Assembly: GCA_002494135.1 (NCBI GenBank)
Contig: DLBG01000108.1
Span: 1-18,272 of the forward strand
Source of the DNA: Lachnospiraceae bacterium UBA7027
Lineage (GTDB): Bacteria > Bacillota > Clostridia > Lachnospirales > Lachnospiraceae
Reading direction: 5' to 3'
Length of the DNA: 18,272 nt
Shown: in pieces, positions 14,018 through 18,272 of the stretch
How positions within the stretch are numbered: the first letter of the stretch is position 1
How the letters are laid out: each line of letters opens with the position of its first letter
The notes under the pieces: generated by a model
What the model was told of the DNA's origin: nothing
The model's database searches: none
The model's input: the letters and a program-made list of their open reading frames with translations, nothing else
Made by a program: the position numbers and the translations under genes

Positions 14018-16251
14018 AGTCTTAATTTCGTTCCTTTGCCGCCTCGTTTGGATTCCTTGATGCGGGCAAATTCAATGGTTTTATCTTTAAATTCAAACGT
14101 TTTGCTGCCTTCCGCGGTTTCGCCGAAGACGCCTGCAATGTAGTCGTTATCCGACAATTTCATACATTTCACGCCCGCTGCGGCCTTCTTCTGCATCGGT
14201 ATTTCTTCCATCGGGAAGCGGATGTAGAAGCCTTCGTTCGTGACAAGAACCATTCGTACCGTATCCCTGAGTACTTCCACGCTTACAAGTTCGTCACCGT
14301 CATTTAATTTGGTTGCGGCAACCTCACGGCGGCTGACATCGAATTCTCCGCCGTCGACGATTTTACACATAGCCTGTTTCGTAACAAACGACATGCGGTA
14401 GAGGTTCAAATCGGATTGCGGGAAGAGGTTTAAAATCCGCTCCGTCCTGGATGAATAGGTTGAAACGTTGTCAACCGGCGTTCCTTTGTCTTTCGCCTTT
14501 CCGAACGGAATGTCGGAAACCTTGACGGTATGCAGCACTCCGGTATCCGTAAAGAGACAGACTTTGCCGGAACTCTTGCAGGAAACGATGAATTTGTTCT
14601 CCTCGTCGAGACTCTCTTTGTTTCTTGCATAGGTCGCATCGTCCACGCACTTGATGTATCCGAAACGGTCCATTAAAACGGTAACGTCGATTTCTTCGGC
14701 CTTCTTCTCCTCGTAAACGGCTTCCTGACCGTTCTCAATGACGGTACGGCGTTTGCGTCCGAATTCGCTCTTAAACTGCTCCAAATCGTTTAAAATCACC
14801 TGCGTCATGGAGTCGTGACGTTCGAGGATGTCTTCATAGCGGAAAATATTCGCCATGGTTTCCTCGTGATCTTTGATTAACGCATCCAATTCAAGACCGA
14901 TTAATTTATACAAACGCATTTCCAGAATCGCATTGGCCTGTTTTTCGGTGAAACGAAGCATTGCCGCCATGATTTCGGATTCCTTGGATTTAAAACGGAT
15001 GCCGTCCGTAATTCCTTCCACCAGACATCTTTTTGCCATGGCACGGTCTTTGGATCCGCGCAGAATTTCGATGATTAAGTCGATGACGTTGCAGGCACGG
15101 ATCAGGCCTTCCTGAATTTCCTTACGCTCCTGCTCTTTTTCCAGAAGATTCGTGTATTTGCGGCGGTTCACCTCATAATAAAATGCGGCACAGTGCTTTA
15201 AAATATCCTTTAAACCGAGGGTTTCGGGCCTTCCGTCCGCGATGGCAAGCATGTTGACACCGAAGGTATCTTCCAGACGGGTTTTCTTATACAGCATGTT
15301 GACGAAGTTGTCCGTATCGGTATCTTTCTTTAACTCAATGACGATACGGATGCCTTCCTTCGAGGACTGGTTGGAAATATCGACAATATCCGTGCACTTC
15401 TTGCTTTCATAAAGCTCTGCAATGTCGGATAAAAACTTTGAAATGTTGGCACCGATCATCGGATAGGGAATCTCGGAAATAACAACGTTTATGTGGCCGT
15501 TTTTGCCCTTTTCGATGTCGACTTTGCCGCGGACTTTGATTTTACCCGTACCGGTCTCGTAAATTTCAAGAAGTTCATCCTTATTGATGACAATACCTCC
15601 GGTCGGAAAATCGGGGCCTTTTACATAGCGCATCAGCTGCTTTGTCGTGATTTCGGGATTCTCGATATAGGCTTTGGTTGCATCGATGACTTCAGAGATA
15701 TTGTGAGGCGGAATCGAGGTTACCATACCGACCGCAATGCCTTCGGAGCCGTTAATTAAAAGGTTCGGAATGCGGCACGGAAGGACACTCGGCTCTTTCT
15801 CGGTTTCGTCAAAGTTCGGAACAAAATCAATCACGTCTTTGTCAAGATCGGCTAAAATCGCATCCTGCGTTACTTTCTGAAGACGGGCCTCGGTATAACG
15901 CATGGCTGCGGCGGTATCTCCTTCGATATTTCCGAAGTTTCCGTGACCGTCCACGAGCGCCATGCCCTTTTTGAAATCCTGCGCCATTACAACAAGCGCG
16001 TCGTAGATGGAAGAATCGCCGTGCGGATGGTATTTACCCATGGTATCGCCGACGATACGCGCGGATTTACGGTAAGGTTTGTTATAGGAAATTCCGAGCT
16101 CATGCATATCATAGAGTGTTCGTCTCTGAACCGGCTTTAATCCGTCCCTGACATCCGGCAGCGCACGGGCGATGATAACGCTCATGGCATAGTCGATGTA
16201 AGACTTCTGCATTACCTCGGAGTATTCTGTTTTAATAATGTTTTCGGGCAT
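14014..16251 (-). CDS. Type IIA DNA topoisomerase subunit A (GyrA/ParC family)
   Basis: 745 residues. The breakage-reunion domain has KYHPHGDSSIYDALVVMAQ (quinolone region, Ser80 and Ser81) and the catalytic Tyr119 in AAMRYTEARL. The tower/coiled-coil portion follows (to about 490), then a short beta-propeller-like C-terminal domain (~500-745). With the B subunit it cuts and passes duplex DNA with ATP, controlling supercoiling or unlinking chromosomes. The length is shorter than usual GyrA, and the GyrA box QRRGGKG is absent at its usual place in the first propeller blade. A KRGGKG motif instead occurs 12 residues from the C-terminus (ESKRGGKGTKLRL). That could point to topoisomerase IV-type activity, but gyrase cannot be excluded, and so no symbol is given. 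The start has TTGGAG 9 bases upstream; 28 bases separate it from the B subunit. Confidence 0.93.
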   Translation of the reverse strand: MPENIIKTEYSEVMQKSYIDYAMSVIIARALPDVRDGLKPVQRRTLYDMHELGISYNKPYRKSARIVGDTMGKYHPHGDSSIYDALVVMAQDFKKGMALVDGHGNFGNIEGDTAAAMRYTEARLQKVTQDAILADLDKDVIDFVPNFDETEKEPSVLPCRIPNLLINGSEGIAVGMVTSIPPHNISEVIDATKAYIENPEITTKQLMRYVKGPDFPTGGIVINKDELLEIYETGTGKIKVRGKVDIEKGKNGHINVVISEIPYPMIGANISKFLSDIAELYESKKCTDIVDISNQSSKEGIRIVIELKKDTDTDNFVNMLYKKTRLEDTFGVNMLAIADGRPETLGLKDILKHCAAFYYEVNRRKYTNLLEKEQERKEIQEGLIRACNVIDLIIEILRGSKDRAMAKRCLVEGITDGIRFKSKESEIMAAMLRFTEKQANAILEMRLYKLIGLELDALIKDHEETMANIFRYEDILERHDSMTQVILNDLEQFKSEFGRKRRTVIENGQEAVYEEKKAEEIDVTVLMDRFGYIKCVDDATYARNKESLDEENKFIVSCKSSGKVCLFTDTGVLHTVKVSDIPFGKAKDKGTPVDNVSTYSSRTERILNLFPQSDLNLYRMSFVTKQAMCKIVDGGEFDVSRREVAATKLNDGDELVSVEVLRDTVRMVLVTNEGFYIRFPMEEIPMQKKAAAGVKCMKLSDNDYIAGVFGETAEGSKTFEFKDKTIEFARIKESKRGGKGTKLRL

Positions 16252-16279
16252 GATAATTCTCCAAAATCGGTTCGGTATT

Positions 16280-18214
16280 TTAGATATCTAATAACGCATC
16301 CTGTGCATGGGAATGAATGAATTCCTTACGGGGAGGAACCTCGGTTCCCATAAGGAGTTCGGTGATATGGCTTGCCTGCGAAGCATCTTCGATTTCCACC
16401 AGTTTTAAGTTCCGCTTGTCGGGGCAAAGGGTGGTTTCCCAAAGCTGTTCCGGATCCATTTCTCCTAAACCTTTGTATCGCTGCAGGGTGAAGGGCCCTT
16501 TGTGCTTTTTACGATACTGTGCAAGGGCATAATCGTCATAGAGGTACTCTTCTTCTCCCTTGTTCGGAATGGCCTTGTAAAGAGGCGGCATCGCGATATA
16601 CACGTGACCTTCCTGGATCAGTTCCGGCATGAAACGGTAGAACAATGTTAAAAGCAATGTACAGATATGCGCTCCGTCGACATCGGCATCGGCCATGATA
16701 ATGATTTTATTGTATCGAAGCTTCGCAATGTCAAAATCGTTGCCGTAACCTTCGCTGAAACCGCAGCCGAACGCATTGATCATCGTTTTGATTTCCGCAT
16801 TGGCAAGGACTTTGTCGATGGATGCTTTTTCCACGTTTAAAATCTTACCGCGAATCGGCAGAATTGCCTGATATTTGCGGTCTCTTGCGGTTTTTGCGCT
16901 GCCTCCCGCGGAATCACCTTCGACAATGAAAATCTCACATTTCTCGGCATCTTTGGATTCGCAGTTTGCAAGCTTTCCGTTGGAATCAAAGGAAAACTTC
17001 TGCTTGGTCAGCATATTTGTCTTGGCCTTCTCTTCCGCTTTACGAATCTTTGCTGCCTTCTCGGCACAGGAAATGACAGCCTTTAAATCTTCTAAATTAC
17101 GGTCGAAATAAAGCACCAGTTCGTCACCGGTTACTTTGGATACGGCCTTTGCGGCGTCAGGGTTGTCGAGCTTGGTTTTGGTCTGACCTTCGAATCGCGG
17201 AGTCGGATGCTTGATGGAAATGACCGCCACCATACCGGTACGAACTTCCGGACCGGTAAAGTTTGCATCTTTGTCTTTTAAGATTTTCAGCTCTTTTGCA
17301 TAGTTATTGATAATGCTGGTGAACGTGGTTTTAAAACCTGTAATGTGCGTACCGCCCTCGGCATTGTAAATATTGTTGCAGAATCCCCACACGTCCTCGT
17401 GGAATTCATTGATATACTGGAATGCGCACTCCACGATGATATCATCGCAACTGCCCTTAAAATACACAACTTCATGCAGAGTATCGCGGCCTTTGTTGAT
17501 GTCCTTTACGAATCCGACCAGTCCGTCCGGCTCATGAAAATCAATGATTTCGGGGCTTTCGAGACGTCTGTCCTCGAAATGAATCGTAAGCTCGGGATTC
17601 AAATAAGCCGTTTCGTGCAGACGAAGCTTAATGTCTTCGGATTTAAAATATGTCTTTTCGAAAATCGTATCATCCGGAATGAACGTAATCGATGTACCGG
17701 TTTTATTGGTTTTTCCGACCACCGGCAAAAGGCCGTCAATCAGTTCCGTGGTCGGTTTGCCGCATTCATAGGTATCTTCGTAGATGCATCCGTCACGTTT
17801 AACCTGCACTTTCATATACTTTGAAAGTGCATTGACGACGGAGGATCCGACACCGTGCAGACCACCGGAATTTTTATAAATCGTATTGTCGAATTTACCG
17901 CCGGCGTGAAGGGTCGTTAATACGATACGCTCTGCGGAAACGCCTTTTTCGTGCATATCCACGGGAATACCGCGGCCGTTGTCCGTAACGGTTGCGGAAC
18001 CGTCCTTATCGAGGATTACGGAGATTTTGGTGCAGTATCCTGCCATATGCTCGTCCACGGAGTTGTCCATGATTTCATAAATCAGGTGGTTCAAACCCTT
18101 TGTGGAAAGCGATCCGATGTACATTCCGGGACGCTCTCTGACAGGCTCCAGACCTTCTAAGACGGTAATCGACGAGGAATTATATTGTTCTGCTTCATTT
18201 GTTTTCTTTGCCAT
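16280..18214 (-). CDS. Type IIA DNA topoisomerase subunit B (GyrB/ParE family)
   Basis: 644 residues, the usual length for Gram-positive GyrB or ParE. The GHKL ATPase domain shows E47 and N51 (YEIMDNSVDE), D78 (TDNGRGIP) and the glycine-rich lid GGLHGVGSSVVNAL (117-130). The transducer carries QTKTKL (344-349). The Toprim domain has E432 in VEGDSAGGSAK and D509/D511/D513 in MADADVDGAHI. The C-terminal block is YKGLGEMDPEQLWETT. ATP hydrolysis here drives strand passage by the A subunit encoded next. DVDGAHI followed by TLLLT looks more like GyrB than ParE (which usually has DTDGAHIQ), while the A subunit looks less gyrase-like. GGAG precedes the ATG by about 10 bases; no clear promoter is visible in the 58 bases to the window end. 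Confidence 0.94.
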   Translation of the reverse strand: MAKKTNEAEQYNSSSITVLEGLEPVRERPGMYIGSLSTKGLNHLIYEIMDNSVDEHMAGYCTKISVILDKDGSATVTDNGRGIPVDMHEKGVSAERIVLTTLHAGGKFDNTIYKNSGGLHGVGSSVVNALSKYMKVQVKRDGCIYEDTYECGKPTTELIDGLLPVVGKTNKTGTSITFIPDDTIFEKTYFKSEDIKLRLHETAYLNPELTIHFEDRRLESPEIIDFHEPDGLVGFVKDINKGRDTLHEVVYFKGSCDDIIVECAFQYINEFHEDVWGFCNNIYNAEGGTHITGFKTTFTSIINNYAKELKILKDKDANFTGPEVRTGMVAVISIKHPTPRFEGQTKTKLDNPDAAKAVSKVTGDELVLYFDRNLEDLKAVISCAEKAAKIRKAEEKAKTNMLTKQKFSFDSNGKLANCESKDAEKCEIFIVEGDSAGGSAKTARDRKYQAILPIRGKILNVEKASIDKVLANAEIKTMINAFGCGFSEGYGNDFDIAKLRYNKIIIMADADVDGAHICTLLLTLFYRFMPELIQEGHVYIAMPPLYKAIPNKGEEEYLYDDYALAQYRKKHKGPFTLQRYKGLGEMDPEQLWETTLCPDKRNLKLVEIEDASQASHITELLMGTEVPPRKEFIHSHAQDALLDI

Positions 18215-18272
18215 TTTAGTGACTCCATTTATATCTTTGCCGGTTTAAGGCATAAAAAAACACAAACACTAG

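Noticed and set aside
17345..17824. 159-codon plus-strand frame
   Set aside because: Antisense to the topoisomerase B gene and without family features.
18215..18272. Possible promoter before the topoisomerase B gene (TATAAA)
   Set aside because: The -35 match is poor and the transcript start would fall in the ribosome binding site.

Overview
The window looks like a piece of a Firmicutes (Clostridia) chromosome, most probably from a Lachnospiraceae-type bacterium. Supporting signs are moderate-to-low GC by eye, AGGAG-type ribosome binding sites, a sigma-A consensus promoter, the HisZ plus short-form HisG type of ATP phosphoribosyltransferase, and the gene neighbourhood: topoisomerase pair, then rsmD-coaD, then a coiled-coil gene; and a two-part radical SAM module followed by an RNase E/G-like gene. 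The taxon is an inference from protein style and synteny; no rRNA or other marker is present. Every credible gene lies on the minus strand, so in transcription order the window is read from 18272 down to 1. No tRNA, rRNA, CRISPR array, insertion sequence, phage gene or attachment site was seen.

Region 1 (18214-12244) is a chromosome-maintenance and basic-metabolism block. It holds a type IIA topoisomerase B subunit and A subunit, the 16S rRNA methyltransferase rsmD, the coenzyme A gene coaD and a coiled-coil protein. The block closes with a strong intrinsic terminator at 12244-12272. Region 2 (12235-8588) is a tightly overlapping set: a membrane-anchored N-acetylmuramoyl-L-alanine amidase, an RsuA/RluB-type pseudouridine synthase, an unrecognised two-helix membrane protein and an RluA-type pseudouridine synthase. 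Region 3 (8591-3303) is a histidine biosynthesis operon, hisZ-hisG-hisD-hisB-hisIE. It starts at a perfect TTGACA-N17-TATAAT promoter whose -35 box overlaps the stop codon of the preceding gene. Palindromes follow in its short leader. hisC, hisH, hisA and hisF are not here. Region 4 (3263-1) follows hisIE after 39 bases with no terminator. It contains a B12-binding-type radical SAM protein, its DUF2344 partner (4-base overlap), and the first 226 codons of an atypical RNase E/G family protein that runs off the left edge.

Most of the content is housekeeping, and I do not see a convincing wholly new system. The points most worth a second look are as follows. HisIE carries an extra N-terminal HisA/HisF-like barrel that has lost its first catalytic aspartate. 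HisB has a long low-complexity N-terminal tail, and similar Ser/Glu/Ala/Lys-rich insertions occur in two neighbouring enzymes. The his promoter/operator region is compact. A terminator hairpin sits 13 bases before the amidase start codon. The radical SAM protein has a second CX3CX2C motif at its C-terminus. The topoisomerase pair shows mixed gyrase and topoisomerase IV signatures. A conserved-looking membrane protein of unknown function sits between two pseudouridine synthases.
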